Below the pieces are notes generated by a model. That model was not told the DNA's origin, ran no database searches, and saw nothing but the letters and a program-made list of their open reading frames with translations. A DNA stretch of 64,000 bases from Moritella dasanensis ArB 0140 (GTDB lineage Bacteria; Pseudomonadota; Gammaproteobacteria; Enterobacterales; Moritellaceae), in NCBI RefSeq assembly GCF_000276805.1, contig NZ_AKXQ01000023.1, forward strand, positions 18,178 through 82,177, given 5' to 3'. The position numbers and the translations under genes are program-made. Each line of letters begins with the position of its first letter. The first letter of the stretch is position 1. Shown here piece by piece: positions 25,717 through 35,206 of this stretch.

Positions 25717-27026
25717 TGCTGATCCGTCGAGCCAAGCGATATCAAACCAAGCTATATAAAACCAAACTATATCAAACCAAGCTATATCAAACCAGGTTAG
25801 GGTTACCGCTACTGCTCTCTAGTTCATTGCTGTTGCTGACTAGTCAAAGTGCTTTTGCGGATACTCCTTCTCAAACAGATGGCACTCTTCATGTCGATAA
25901 CAGTACTTATATAGAAAGTACTTATGTAGAAAGTGATGTAGATGAAAGCGCTCAGGTTGAGCAGGGCGGTTGGATCGATGGATTACTAGAGAACCTCGGT
26001 GCAGATGGCGAATATGACCAAGACAAGGTGATTGATTTTAGCGTATTACCCGGGCCTTTTTATAATCCGGAAATGTCATTTGGTGTTGGTGTCTCGGCAA
26101 TTGGACTCTATCAGGTAGATAAAAATGATGAAGTAAGTCAGTTATCGACATTAATTATTAATGGCTTTGCATCTGCTAATGGCTCACTGGGGATTGCTGT
26201 CGCAAACAAAACCTTTTTACAGCAAGATACGTTACGGTTTTATGTTGATGCCGTTATCGCTGATGCGCCTGAAGTATATTATGGCCGCGGTTATGATGAA
26301 AATAGACAAGATGATAATAAGGTAACATTTGATAATCAGCAATTATCACTGGCGCCTTCGTTACGCAAACGTATTTCCGCGCAAAGCTTTATTGGTATTG
26401 GCATGGATTTTAACTATAGTTCAGCCGATGATATTGATCGCGGGCAGTCGCTAGTCGATAGCAGTATGTTGGTGGAAAGCAGCCGTAGTGTTGGGGCTAG
26501 CTTATTGGTTAATTACGATAGTCGTGACAGTGTGCTAAGTCCTCGTTCTGGGCGTCTTGTCGAGCTTGATTCGAAGTGGTATCGCCAAGAGTTTGGTAGC
26601 CAAGCTGACTTTAATGTTCAATCGTTATTATATAGTGAGTACCTGAGCATAGGTGAGAGCGGTGATGTATTGGCTTGGCAAGTTCATGGCCGCTTTACCC
26701 AGGGGGATGTGCCTTGGGATCAACTTTCGGCGTTAGGCGGTGGCGGGTTGTTACGTGGTTATAACTCGGGACGTTATCGCGATGAGCAAATGTTATTGGC
26801 ACAAGTTGAATACCGTTTAAACCTACCAGGCCGTCATGGTATGGTATTTTGGGGCGGTGCTGGTGGACTTGCAGATAACATTGATAAATTATCAGCAGAT
26901 GAAATATTGCCAACGGCGGGCGTGGGTTATCGATTTGAAGTTAAGCCCAAAGTTAATCTACGCTTAGACATGGGCTTTGGTAATGGTGATTCAGGGTTCT
27001 ACTTTAATGTGAATGAAGCGTTTTAA
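25716..27026 (+). CDS. BamA/TamA-like outer-membrane barrel (surface antigen family)
   Basis: The 436-residue protein has a signal peptide (SQSAFA-D), then an acidic repeat-containing linker and a C-terminal bacterial surface antigen (Omp85-like) barrel of about 16 strands. SLLVNYDSRDSVLSPRSG is a typical Omp85 strand motif, and LGGGGLLRGYNSGRYRDEQ contains the conserved L6 RGY element. No POTRA domains are visible, so it is a short Omp85 relative rather than BamA itself. The n-region consists of 15-bp repeats encoding YQTKL/YKTKL units, and another 15-bp triplet repeat encodes STYIE, STYVE, SDVDE. It is the last gene of the operon. Confidence 0.82.
   Translation: MLIRRAKRYQTKLYKTKLYQTKLYQTRLGLPLLLSSSLLLLTSQSAFADTPSQTDGTLHVDNSTYIESTYVESDVDESAQVEQGGWIDGLLENLGADGEYDQDKVIDFSVLPGPFYNPEMSFGVGVSAIGLYQVDKNDEVSQLSTLIINGFASANGSLGIAVANKTFLQQDTLRFYVDAVIADAPEVYYGRGYDENRQDDNKVTFDNQQLSLAPSLRKRISAQSFIGIGMDFNYSSADDIDRGQSLVDSSMLVESSRSVGASLLVNYDSRDSVLSPRSGRLVELDSKWYRQEFGSQADFNVQSLLYSEYLSIGESGDVLAWQVHGRFTQGDVPWDQLSALGGGGLLRGYNSGRYRDEQMLLAQVEYRLNLPGRHGMVFWGGAGGLADNIDKLSADEILPTAGVGYRFEVKPKVNLRLDMGFGNGDSGFYFNVNEAF
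25736..25795 (+). repeat. 15-bp tandem repeat x4 in signal-peptide n-region
   Basis: Four 15-mers (25736, 25751, 25766, 25781) of the type GCTATATCAAACCAA encode RYQTK/LYKTK/LYQTK/LYQTR. The sequence is nearly the same as in the 21-bp repeats at 13265, although the two genes are not homologous. Confidence 0.88.
25902..25946 (+). repeat. 15-bp tandem repeat x3 in Omp85-like linker
   Basis: AGTACTTATATAGAA, AGTACTTATGTAGAA and AGTGATGTAGATGAA encode STYIE, STYVE, SDVDE in the exported linker before the barrel. Confidence 0.75.
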
Positions 27027-27127
27027 GCGAACTTATTAACACGTTTAACGGAATTGATGAAAATACAGTTAAGTATTGTTTATAGATGTGAACATGAATG
27101 AAATATAATTAGGTTATATATGAAACA

Positions 27128-27143
27128 TGTGATTATTATCACT
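27128..27143 (+). promoter_or_regulatory. CRP-binding site upstream of udp
   Basis: TGTGATTATTATCACT matches the CRP consensus TGTGA-N6-TCACA at nine of ten positions. It lies about 105 bases before the udp start. CRP control of udp is known in E. coli. Confidence 0.7.
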
Positions 27144-27246
27144 TTATAGGCAAGCCTGCTGCTTTATCATTGTTTTTTAATATTTACCGCCATTTTTAAT
27201 ACTGAACTTTATAATGACGGTTCTCTCCGGTTTTAAGGAATATGCT

Positions 27247-28014
27247 ATGACTACTGCAAACGTTTTTCACCTTGGTATCAATAAATCAGACTTACAAGGT
27301 GCCGAATTGGCTATCATTCCAGGTGATCCAGCGCGTGTCGAAAAGATCGCACAGCAAATGGAAAATCCTAAATTTTTAGCAAGTCATCGAGAATACACGG
27401 TTTATTTAGCTGAATTAGAAGGTAAGAAAGTCGTAGTATGTTCAACTGGTATTGGCGGTCCATCAACGTCTATTGCAGTTGAAGAACTTGCGCAGTTGGG
27501 TGTGACGACATTTTTAAGAGTCGGTACTACTGGTGCAATTCAAGAGCACATTAATGTTGGCGATATGATCGTTACAACTGCTTCAGTACGTCTTGACGGT
27601 GCCAGCTTACATTTTGCACCAATGGAATTCCCTGCTGTGGCCGATTTTGCCGTTGCTACTGAAATGAAAGCGGCTGTCGATGCTGAAGGCATTAAAGTGC
27701 ACATGGGTGTTACTGCATCAAGTGATACTTTCTACCCAGGTCAAGAACGTTACGATACATTCTCAGGTCGTGTAACACGCCGTTTCCAAGGTTCTATGCA
27801 AGAATGGCAAGACATGGGCGTACTTAACTTTGAAATGGAATCTGCAACACTCTTTACTATGTGTGCAAGCCAAGGTCTTAAAGCAGGTTGTGTTGCCGGT
27901 GTTATTATTAACCGTACACAAAAAGAGATCCCTGATGCAGCGGCAATGAAACTTGTTGAAACAAGATCGATTAAAGTTGTGGTTGATGCAGCACGTCGTA
28001 TGCTAAAAGCATAA
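27247..28014 (+). CDS. udp: Uridine phosphorylase
   Basis: The 255-residue protein is about the length of E. coli Udp (253). It shows the nucleoside phosphorylase motifs [30 protein letters not shown] (phosphate site), [18 protein letters not shown] and [12 protein letters not shown], which binds the ribose. It cleaves uridine with phosphate to uracil and ribose-1-phosphate in pyrimidine salvage. The ATG at 27247 has AAGGA at 27235 upstream; an in-frame start at 27214 lies before this site and is rejected. A CRP site upstream suggests carbon-catabolite control. The gene is monocistronic with its own terminator. Confidence 0.95.
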   Translation: MTTANVFHLGINKSDLQGAELAIIPGDPARVEKIAQQMENPKFLASHREYTVYLAELEGKKVVVCSTGIGGPSTSIAVEELAQLGVTTFLRVGTTGAIQEHINVGDMIVTTASVRLDGASLHFAPMEFPAVADFAVATEMKAAVDAEGIKVHMGVTASSDTFYPGQERYDTFSGRVTRRFQGSMQEWQDMGVLNFEMESATLFTMCASQGLKAGCVAGVIINRTQKEIPDAAAMKLVETRSIKVVVDAARRMLKA

Positions 28015-28080
28015 AGTAGGTTTTACACGTATGTTATCGAAGTGATAATACGTAATAAACAATACTGATATTGAATATTA

Positions 28081-28113
28081 AGCCAGACTACACATGTAGG
28101 ACTGGCTTTTTTC
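28081..28113 (+). terminator. Terminator after udp
   Basis: AGCCAG-CTACA pairs with TGTAG-CTGGCT and is followed by TTTTTTCG. Confidence 0.85.
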
Positions 28114-28144
28114 GTTTTAATAACAAACCGTAAATAGCTATCGT

Positions 28145-28810
28145 TTAGTGACTACAAGCAAAATAAACGGCTTTGTCACCCGCAGACCATTGAGGGTATT
28201 TATACATAATATCAGTAAATAATGTAGAGCTTGTGTGTCGTGCTAACCAAGCGCGTAATTTAGGGTAGGGCGATTGCTCAAACCAGACTTTATCAACGCT
28301 TGCAAACTGACGGATAAAGGGAAAGATAGCCATGTCAGCGAGACTCACATCTTCACTAATCAGATTATTATGCAATCTTAGCAGCAGTTCTAATTGAGTA
28401 AGGAAATGGCTGCCTTGCTCGCGATATTGTGCTTCAGTAAATTCAGGGTGGCGGTCAGCGTATTTATACTTATCTAAAATAGCTTTAAATTCGTTATCAT
28501 TTTCATCGATCAGTGAGCTGATCTGTTTTTGTAAATTGGGTTGGTTCTGGCGGCACCAATCATTGCTGTCATTTTGCGTAAGCGCCCAGTGCATAATATC
28601 GCGACTTTCATCAATGACTTTTTTATTTTGAGTGACTAAAACTGGCACAGTGCCTTTCGGTGAGTAAGCTAACAAGCTTATTGGTTTATCTTTTAATACC
28701 ACTTCTCTTAATTCAACTTCAACTTGGCTATAACAAATGGCGAGGCGCGCTCTCATTGCGTATGGGCAACGTCGAAACGAATAAAAAGTAGCAGGACGAG
28801 TAGGTCGCAT
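28145..28810 (-). CDS. Glutathione S-transferase family protein
   Basis: The 221-residue protein has a thioredoxin-like N-terminal domain (about 5-80) with FRRCPYAMRARLA, a CPYA-type active-site motif as in omega-like and glutaredoxin-like GSTs. LLAYSPKGTVPVL (cis-Pro) and VIDESRDIMHW (glutathione gamma-Glu site) follow. The helical C-terminal domain holds ISEDVSLADMAIFPFIRQF. Such enzymes reduce or conjugate with glutathione; the presence of a Cys suggests thiol-transferase or dehydroascorbate-like activity. It is divergent from the pilin gene and otherwise isolated. Substrate unknown. Confidence 0.85.
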   Translation of the reverse strand: MRPTRPATFYSFRRCPYAMRARLAICYSQVEVELREVVLKDKPISLLAYSPKGTVPVLVTQNKKVIDESRDIMHWALTQNDSNDWCRQNQPNLQKQISSLIDENDNEFKAILDKYKYADRHPEFTEAQYREQGSHFLTQLELLLRLHNNLISEDVSLADMAIFPFIRQFASVDKVWFEQSPYPKLRAWLARHTSSTLFTDIMYKYPQWSAGDKAVYFACSH

Positions 28811-28988
28811 TAATAGACTCCAACATAAATCATTTAAGATATTGAGATTAAACTATCTAACTTTGTTTTACTGTATCAAATCAGCGCGATATATACATTA
28901 AAATGATTATATTATTAGTCTTGAATAGACCGTAGATATGTTAGTATTCGGCCGAGATAACTGAACAAGTTTAAGGTATTAGATTTTA

Positions 28989-29492
28989 ATGAATGAAAAA
29001 ATGGGTTTTTCATTGCTGGAGTTAACATTTGTTATTGTGGTGCTTTCCGTTCTAGCTATGTTTGCTATCCCCGAATACACCAAAACGCACCGTGAAGCGA
29101 AAGTCGCTGTGCTGACTGATCTGCGTGGTAAATTAATCAATGCCGTAGACACCTTGAAAACTGCATCAAATATCGAATCACGTAAGCAGACCATTAACGG
29201 TCAAGCGTATGTTCAATATGACATCAGACAATCCTATCTTGTGTCTGGCAAGCTGTTACATCCGACTGAAATCTGCCATATCCTAGGGCTAACCTCTGGC
29301 CCCCTTGTTGAAGGCGATACCATTACTTCAATTGACGGCATGTATACCTGTAAAAATGTAAGCCCTAAACAGAGTTGGGTTAGAATGAATCAGCTTGAAT
29401 CGACAGACTGCGCATTGTCATATATTGCCCATTACAATAATGAGTCTATCGCTAACGTTGAGATTAAATTGACTGGCGATTGTTTAGAGTGA
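28989..29492 (+). CDS. Type IV pilin-like protein
   Basis: The 167-residue protein has a class III (prepilin) signal. A short leader MNEKMG precedes the cleavage point, then the hydrophobic helix begins FSLLELTFVIVVLSVLA with Glu at position +5. The rest is a globular head with four cysteines (EICHIL, MYTCKN, STDCAL and GDCLE) able to form two disulfides. It resembles MSHA/minor pilins. No other pilin, prepilin peptidase or assembly gene is nearby, so it must use machinery encoded elsewhere. Its function could be an orphan major-like or minor pilin. Confidence 0.82.
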   Translation: MNEKMGFSLLELTFVIVVLSVLAMFAIPEYTKTHREAKVAVLTDLRGKLINAVDTLKTASNIESRKQTINGQAYVQYDIRQSYLVSGKLLHPTEICHILGLTSGPLVEGDTITSIDGMYTCKNVSPKQSWVRMNQLESTDCALSYIAHYNNESIANVEIKLTGDCLE

Positions 29493-29621
29493 ATTGACGC
29501 TTAATTTACGCTGATTATTTATACACCTGTTAACATTGATTTAACCGCTTTAATTTTGTAAACCTTCGATAAATTGTTTCATTCGAAAGTCTTTGTCCAT
29601 TTAATTAGAGCTACACTTTCG

Positions 29622-29649
29622 ATCAAATGCCTATTTGTGGGTATTTGAT
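29622..29649. promoter_or_regulatory. Inverted repeat upstream of zwf
   Basis: ATCAAATGCC and GGTATTTGAT form a near-perfect 10-bp inverted repeat around an 8-base spacer, 140 bases before the zwf start. It could be an operator or a leader stem; the factor is unknown. Confidence 0.4.
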
Positions 29650-29788
29650 GAATATATTGCTGAAACCATTTTAATTTTTGCTCATTTTGAGTGATAATGC
29701 CGCGCCTAGTCCGTTATCTATGCATCACGCAAACAGACTAGCGCCATATATTCTAATCTTTTCGATAAAATCTTTAGGAAGTAAAACC

Positions 29789-31270
29789 ATGGTAAAACCT
29801 GAGAATAACAGTATTGTCATTTTTGGTGCTTCGGGTGATTTAACAAAACGAAAGCTACTCCCCGCGCTTTTTCACCTTTATGTCAATGAACTGTTACCTG
29901 AAGATTTTTCTATTTTGGGTGCGAGTAAAACTGCATTCACGGACGATTCATTCCGTGAGAAAGTAACTAATGATTTAATCCTAAGTGAAGGCATTACTCA
30001 GCAACAAGCTGAAGCGTTTAGTCAACATTTGTACTATATCTCAATGAATATGACCGACCCTGACAGTTATGTTGCTTTTAAAGATCGTTTAGAAGTCCTA
30101 TCTGAGACGCATAACACGGTTGGTAATGCTATCTATTATATGGCGACACCGCCAAGCCTATATGCAGCAATCTCTGCAAATTTAGCAATACATAAACTGA
30201 ATAAAGACCGTAATGGTTGGAAACGTTTGATCGTTGAGAAACCATTTGGTTATGACCTTGCTTCTGCAAATGCACTTGATGAACATCTACATACTTGTTT
30301 CCGTGAACGTCAGGTTTACCGTATTGACCATTACCTCGGTAAAGAAACAGTACAGAATTTATTAGTATATCGCTTCTCTAACGGATTATTCGAGCCGCTG
30401 TGGAATCGCAGCTTTGTCGACTATGTTGAAATTACCGCCGCTGAAAGCTTAGGTGTGGAACAGCGTGGTGGTTATTACGACCATTCTGGTGCAGTACGCG
30501 ATATGCTACAAAACCACTTGTTACAAGTACTTGCTCTTGTTGCAATGGAACCGCCTGCGGTAATCAACGCAGATGCGATGCGTAACGAAGTGGTTAAAGT
30601 GATCCAAAGCTTACGTCCACTTGAAGAACAAGACCTACGTGATAACTTAGTATTAGGCCAATACACCAAGAGTATTGTGAACGGCGAAGAGATGCCGGGT
30701 TACCGTAGTGAAAAAGACGTTGATGAAGATTCTCGTACTCCTACCTATGTAGGAATGAAAATTATGATCGACAACTGGCGTTGGAACGGCGTACCTTTCT
30801 ATGTGCGTACGGGTAAACGTATGCCAGAACGTTTGACTGAGATCGTGGTTCACTTTAAGAAGACACCACACCCAATCTTTGGTCAGAATGCGCCAGAAAA
30901 TAAACTGATTTTGCGTATCCAACCAAACGAATCAATTCAAATGGACTTTGGTTTGAAAAAACCAGGTGCAGGTTTCACGGCTCAGCAAGTATCAATGAGT
31001 TTTGACTATAATAGTTTAGAAGAAAATAATCTGTTAACAGCTTATGAGCGTTTATTACTTGATTGTATGAAAGGCGATGCAACACTGTTTGCCCGTTCTG
31101 ATGCCGTTAAAGCCTGTTGGGAATTCGTGCAGCCAATCTTAGACTACAAAAAAGAAGCTAAATCTTTATTTGGTTATAAGTGTGGTAGCTGGGGTCCGAA
31201 TAAAGCAGATGAAATGCTTGAGAAAGATGGCCGAGAATGGCGTTTTTCAAGTGAAGAAGTCATTAACTAA
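29789..31270 (+). CDS. zwf: Glucose-6-phosphate 1-dehydrogenase
   Basis: The 493-residue protein has the NADP-binding motif [20 protein letters not shown] near the N-terminus and the substrate signature [10 protein letters not shown] with catalytic His. Length is close to E. coli Zwf (491). It oxidises glucose-6-phosphate to 6-phosphogluconolactone and makes NADPH. The ATG at 29789 is preceded by TAGGA at 29775; an upstream in-frame start at 29678 would add a non-homologous extension. The gene is followed by pgl, the next step. No 6-phosphogluconate dehydrogenase or Entner-Doudoroff gene follows them here. Confidence 0.95.
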   Translation: MVKPENNSIVIFGASGDLTKRKLLPALFHLYVNELLPEDFSILGASKTAFTDDSFREKVTNDLILSEGITQQQAEAFSQHLYYISMNMTDPDSYVAFKDRLEVLSETHNTVGNAIYYMATPPSLYAAISANLAIHKLNKDRNGWKRLIVEKPFGYDLASANALDEHLHTCFRERQVYRIDHYLGKETVQNLLVYRFSNGLFEPLWNRSFVDYVEITAAESLGVEQRGGYYDHSGAVRDMLQNHLLQVLALVAMEPPAVINADAMRNEVVKVIQSLRPLEEQDLRDNLVLGQYTKSIVNGEEMPGYRSEKDVDEDSRTPTYVGMKIMIDNWRWNGVPFYVRTGKRMPERLTEIVVHFKKTPHPIFGQNAPENKLILRIQPNESIQMDFGLKKPGAGFTAQQVSMSFDYNSLEENNLLTAYERLLLDCMKGDATLFARSDAVKACWEFVQPILDYKKEAKSLFGYKCGSWGPNKADEMLEKDGREWRFSSEEVIN

Positions 31271-31367
31271 ATTACTGAGTTATTCTGGGTCATTAATTAA
31301 GTCGTTAATTAATGACTTAAATAGTTAAATAGCTAAGTCGTTAAATAAATAACAGTAGCGTGGGATC

Positions 31368-32087
31368 ATGATGGATTATCGAACTTTTGAAACACCTGAA
31401 CAAGTCGTTGAGTCATTAGCTCATTCACTTGTTGAATACAGCCAGCAAGATAAGCCGGTACATATCTCGTTATCAGGTGGTAGCACACCAAAACTTTTAT
31501 TTAAAGTTTTGGCACAAGCACCATTTTCAACGAGTATTACCTGGGCTAATTTACATTTTTGGTGGGGCGACGAGCGTTGTGTAACACCTGATGATGCTGA
31601 AAGTAATTTTGGTGAAGCACAAACATTATTATTTTCTAAGGTAGCGCTACCAACAGAAAATATTCACCGTATTTTAGGTGAAGATGCACCAGAGCAAGAA
31701 GTCGTTCGTTTTGCAAAAGAGATGCAAGAATGTATCCCAATGCAAAATGGTTTACCTTGTTTTGATTGGATCTTACTTGGTATGGGTGGTGATGGTCATA
31801 CTGCCTCATTGTTCCCAGGCCAAACTGATTATAATGATGACAATATTGCAATCATTGCGCAGCACCCTGAGTCAGGACAATACCGTATTTCTAAAACGGC
31901 ACGTTTATTAGCTAATGCAAAACGTATTAGCTATTTAGTAATGGGCGCAGGTAAAGCACAAGTGATCAAGCAGATCCATGATAATGATGATGCGGCACTG
32001 GCATATCCAGCGGCACAAGTTAAAGCAACTCAAGGTACAACTGAGTGGTTTTTAGATGCAGACGCGGCAAAATTAATAAGTAATTAA
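31368..32087 (+). CDS. pgl: 6-phosphogluconolactonase
   Basis: The 239-residue protein is of the NagB/DevB-type Pgl family: HISLSGGSTPKLLFKVL, FWWGDERCV and WILLGMGGDGHTASLFPG are the three family motifs. It hydrolyses 6-phosphogluconolactone, the Zwf product. Two ATGs (31368 and 31371) can serve as start. It follows zwf after 97 bases with a small hairpin (TTAAGTC...GACTTAA) between, so the genes are probably cotranscribed with some processing or attenuation. Confidence 0.93.
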   Translation: MMDYRTFETPEQVVESLAHSLVEYSQQDKPVHISLSGGSTPKLLFKVLAQAPFSTSITWANLHFWWGDERCVTPDDAESNFGEAQTLLFSKVALPTENIHRILGEDAPEQEVVRFAKEMQECIPMQNGLPCFDWILLGMGGDGHTASLFPGQTDYNDDNIAIIAQHPESGQYRISKTARLLANAKRISYLVMGAGKAQVIKQIHDNDDAALAYPAAQVKATQGTTEWFLDADAAKLISN

Positions 32088-32127
32088 GACAGAGACCGAA
32101 TGGTTTAGTTTGATGTACTTAGTTTAA

Positions 32128-32160
32128 AGGCCTGTTAGTTAATTCTGACAGGTCTTTTTT
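32128..32160 (+). terminator. Terminator after zwf-pgl
   Basis: AGGCCTGTTAG pairs with CTGACAGGTCT and is followed by a run of T. Confidence 0.8.
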
Positions 32161-32427
32161 CGTTCACTTGCTTATTTTTCATACTAGCCAATAAAAAATA
32201 ATTCCTCATAAAACAAATTTTAAAGCGTTATAAAGCAGCGATCTTAAATTCAGCTAATATTAGTTTGACTTACATGAAGATCTCTTCTTAAATGGCGTTT
32301 TAAGCGCCTTCTCGACAGTATTTTATTTATATTCTTTGTGTTTTTATGTTTTACGTGGTTTTTTCAACTGGTTTCTAGCTTGTCACTAGCCATTTATGGT
32401 TATTTTTTGACGCCGGATTTGATATAT

Positions 32428-32448
32428 ATATGTGTGATTTACACATAT
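32428..32448. promoter_or_regulatory. Perfect inverted repeat upstream of nhaA
   Basis: ATATGTGT-GATTT-ACACATAT is an exact 8-bp inverted repeat 200 bases before nhaA. A further TATGTGTC follows. It looks like a dimer-binding site or a weak hairpin; the regulator is unknown. Confidence 0.4.
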
Positions 32449-32648
32449 TATGTGTCATATTATGTCGAGTGAAACGAAACGGTGGCAAAGCACCTTAATA
32501 GCGTTAAATATAATTATTGTTTAATTATTCTTTAATTAATAGTATTTGATAATACTGACATGTTTTCATTCTATAGTGGTGTAATGGATTAGCGTTGTTT
32601 TGTATTAAGCGACCATTTATAGATGAACAGGTAAGTATAAGGACAAGC

Positions 32649-33851
32649 ATGAACAAGACACAAGATTCATTTTTATCTAGTTTCTTTAAACTAGAGTCTG
32701 CGGGTGGCATTACATTAATGTTCTCTGCTGTATTAGCGATGATTTTAGCTAATAGCCCAGCACAAGGACTATATACATTATTTTTAGATACACCAGTCGA
32801 GATTAAACTGGGTGGTTTAGAAATTGCGAAACCATTATTACTTTGGATTAATGATGGCTTAATGGCCGTCTTCTTCTTTTTAGTTGGACTCGAGCTAAAA
32901 CGTGAATTAGTCGAAGGTGAACTCTCTGATCCGCGTAATATTATTCTACCGGGCGTAGGTGCTATCGGCGGTATGTTATTCCCTGCGCTTATTTATGTGT
33001 ATTTCAACATAGATGATCCTGCAGCCTTAAGTGGTTGGGCTATCCCAGCTGCAACGGATATTGCATTTGCGTTAGGTATCTTGAGCTTATTAGGTTCTCG
33101 TGTGCCAATTAGTTTGAAAATATTCTTAACGTCGTTAGCTATTTTTGATGATATTGGTGCGATTCTTATTATTGCGTTCTTCTATACATCGAAGATCTCT
33201 CTTGGTGCATTGCTTGTGACGGCATTATGTATCCCTGTGTTAGCTTATTTAAATAAACGTAATGTTGAATCGAAATCCTTGTATATCATTGTTGGTATCG
33301 TCATGTGGGTAGCAATGCTGAAGTCTGGTGTTCACGCAACATTGGCTGGTGTTATCCTGGCTTTATTCATCCCAATGCAATCAAAAGATAAATCACATTC
33401 GCCATTGAAGAAGATGGAGCATGGACTACACTTTGTCGTGGCTTTTGTTATCTTACCTATCTTCGCATTTGCGAACGCAGGTATTAACTTATCGGGTGTT
33501 GGTTTAGAGCAAATCTTGCACCCAGTGCCTATGGGTATTGCGTTAGGTTTGTTTGTTGGTAAGCAAGTCGGTATCTTCGGTCTATGTTGGTTAGCAATTA
33601 AATGCAAGCTTGCTCAAATGCCAAAAGGCATGGATTGGTGTTCTTTATATAGCACGGCGATCTTGTGTGGTGTTGGTTTCACCATGAGTTTATTTGTTGG
33701 TTCACTGGCATTCGAAGAAACGGGTACTAACTTATTATTTGACGAGCGTTTGGGTATTATCTTAGGGTCATTACTCTCTGGTGTGGTTGGTTACTTAATG
33801 TTGAGATCATGTTTATCTAAACAAGAGAAGCAACAGAAATTAGCTAAATAA
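32649..33851 (+). CDS. nhaA: Na+/H+ antiporter NhaA
   Basis: The 400-residue membrane protein has about 12 TM helices, with NhaA signatures [19 protein letters not shown] and [35 protein letters not shown] contains the Asp-Asp ion-binding pair (as D163/D164 in E. coli). It exports Na+ in exchange for H+ and is important for pH and salt homeostasis in a marine bacterium. The ATG at 32649 follows AAGGA and is preferred to a start at 32595, which would add 18 unrelated residues. It is monocistronic with its own terminator. Confidence 0.94.
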   Translation: MNKTQDSFLSSFFKLESAGGITLMFSAVLAMILANSPAQGLYTLFLDTPVEIKLGGLEIAKPLLLWINDGLMAVFFFLVGLELKRELVEGELSDPRNIILPGVGAIGGMLFPALIYVYFNIDDPAALSGWAIPAATDIAFALGILSLLGSRVPISLKIFLTSLAIFDDIGAILIIAFFYTSKISLGALLVTALCIPVLAYLNKRNVESKSLYIIVGIVMWVAMLKSGVHATLAGVILALFIPMQSKDKSHSPLKKMEHGLHFVVAFVILPIFAFANAGINLSGVGLEQILHPVPMGIALGLFVGKQVGIFGLCWLAIKCKLAQMPKGMDWCSLYSTAILCGVGFTMSLFVGSLAFEETGTNLLFDERLGIILGSLLSGVVGYLMLRSCLSKQEKQQKLAK

Positions 33852-33881
33852 TGTAACGCTAAGCTCATGATATAAAATATT

Positions 33882-33907
33882 AAAGCACTCTTAACTGGGT
33901 GCTTTTT
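33882..33907 (+). terminator. Terminator after nhaA
   Basis: AAAGCAC pairs with GTGCTTT across a 10-base loop; a T-run follows. Confidence 0.75.
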
Positions 33908-34060
33908 CATATCTCCATTTTACAAGTCTATTCCGCAATTATCACACTCATAAGTCCAGTCGCTTATATCCGAAGGTTACCTATTTATCAGTTGAATATC
34001 TTGATTAAACAGGCTATTTTAAGATTAGAAATGTAGTTATCCCAATCAGAGAGCGTAGTC

Positions 34061-34684
34061 TTGAGCACTATAAAATCGATATTTGAACGTAATCGCGCAT
34101 GGTCAGCACAGATTAATGAACAGTTCCCTGACTTTTTTGAACAACTTTCTAAGCAGCAATCACCAGACTATTTGTGGATCGGTTGCTCCGATAGCCGCGT
34201 ACCAGCAAACCAGATCATGGCCCTGCCTCCGGGGGAAGTGTTTGTGCACCGTAATATTGCTAATGTTGTGGTACACACAGACTTAAATTGTTTATCAGTG
34301 ATCCAGTATGCTGTTGAAGTACTTAAAGTGAAGCATATTATTGTCTGTGGTCATTATGGCTGTGGTGGCGTTAAGGCCGCAATGGGTGATGGTCAGCATG
34401 GTTTAATCGATAATTGGTTACGTCATATTAAAGACGTAGAACGTTTCCATATGGATGAACTAGAAGGCGTTTGTGGGGAAGATAAAATTGACCGCATGTG
34501 TGAACTAAACGTAGTCGAGCAGGTTCGAAATGTTTGTAATACTACGGTGGTTAAGCGAGCTTGGCGTAAAGGTGAAGAGTTAACCGTGCATGGTTGGATC
34601 TTTAACATCAGCAATGGTGTATTGAAAAGCTTAACGGATAGCATTAACTCGAGAGAGAAGCAGTTAGAAGTGATTACCAAATAG
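34061..34684 (+). CDS. can: Beta-class carbonic anhydrase
   Basis: The 207-residue protein closely resembles E. coli Can. Zinc ligands are visible in WIGCSDSRVPA (Cys, with Asp-Arg dyad) and HIIVCGHYGCGGV (His and Cys). It interconverts CO2 and bicarbonate in the cytoplasm. Translation appears to start at a TTG (34061): the homologous N-terminus begins here and no ATG fits. A purine-rich AGAGAG lies upstream. TTG use may keep expression modest. Confidence 0.92.
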   Translation: MSTIKSIFERNRAWSAQINEQFPDFFEQLSKQQSPDYLWIGCSDSRVPANQIMALPPGEVFVHRNIANVVVHTDLNCLSVIQYAVEVLKVKHIIVCGHYGCGGVKAAMGDGQHGLIDNWLRHIKDVERFHMDELEGVCGEDKIDRMCELNVVEQVRNVCNTTVVKRAWRKGEELTVHGWIFNISNGVLKSLTDSINSREKQLEVITK

Positions 34685-34800
34685 GTTCGTGCTGCTTAAG
34701 TTATACGATTACGTTTTAATGTTAATACTGGCGCTTTATAATTCTTTCGCCACTATATCGTCGGCATAAAAAATCGTTGCCATAATAAATAATGGGCATA

Positions 34801-34836
34801 AAAAAAGCCAATGAGATAACTCATTGGCTTTTTATT
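34801..34836. terminator. Bidirectional-type terminator after can
   Basis: AAAAAGCCAATGAG pairs with CTCATTGGCTTTTT, with A-tract and T-tract on either side, so it can act on both strands. Confidence 0.8.
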
Positions 34837-34880
34837 ACCTGACAATAAATGCACCTAAGATGGCATGAATTTTAGGTAAT

Positions 34881-34909
34881 AAAAAAGGTGAACTAAGTTC
34901 ACCTTTTTT
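34881..34909 (-). terminator. Terminator after csp gene
   Basis: AAAAAAGGTGAAC-TAA-GTTCACCTTTTTT lies 30 bases beyond the csp stop codon. It is symmetrical and works on the minus strand, possibly both. Confidence 0.85.
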
Positions 34910-34940
34910 GATAACTGTTTAACCGATTAATAGTAAACTA

Positions 34941-35150
34941 TTAAAGAGGTTTAACGTTCTCAGCTTGTGGACCTTTTTGGCCTTGACCTACTGTGAATTC
35001 AACTTTTTGACCGTCAGTAAGTACTTTGAAGCCATCTACTAAGATAGAGCTGAAATGTACGAATACATCTGGGCCGTTTTCTTGTTCGATGAAACCGAAG
35101 CCTTTAGCTTCGTTGAAGAATTTTACTTTACCGATTACTGTATTAGACAT
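34941..35150 (-). CDS. CspA-family cold shock protein
   Basis: This 69-residue protein is a single cold-shock (OB-fold) domain with both RNA-binding motifs: KGFGFIEQ (RNP1) and VFVHFSSI (RNP2). It starts with [14 protein letters not shown], as in CspA relatives. These proteins bind single-stranded nucleic acid and melt RNA structure in the cold. An AGGG ribosome binding site lies 10 bases upstream of ATG. That AGGG can pair with a CCCT about 40 bases further upstream, so leader structure may tune translation with temperature. It is monocistronic with its own terminator. Confidence 0.93.
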   Translation of the reverse strand: MSNTVIGKVKFFNEAKGFGFIEQENGPDVFVHFSSILVDGFKVLTDGQKVEFTVGQGQKGPQAENVKPL

Positions 35151-35159
35151 ATTAAAAAA

Positions 35160-35206
35160 CCCTGTATATATATACGTTATTAAAAAATTTTGTTAAAAAA
35201 CCAGGG
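35160..35206 (-). promoter_or_regulatory. Possible structured csp leader sequestering the RBS
   Basis: On the minus strand CCCTG (35206-35202) can pair with CAGGG (35164-35160), which holds the Shine-Dalgarno sequence of the csp gene. The intervening loop is AT-rich. A thermoresponsive leader is a guess based on this pairing and on known cspA behaviour. Confidence 0.3.

Larger units (their letters stand above)
32088..32648. other. Long intergenic region between pgl and nhaA
   Basis: It contains the pgl terminator, a GGCG...CGCC hairpin near 32293, and an exact 8-bp inverted repeat (32428-32448) that may be an operator. The nhaA leader follows. I see no gene in it. Confidence 0.5.
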
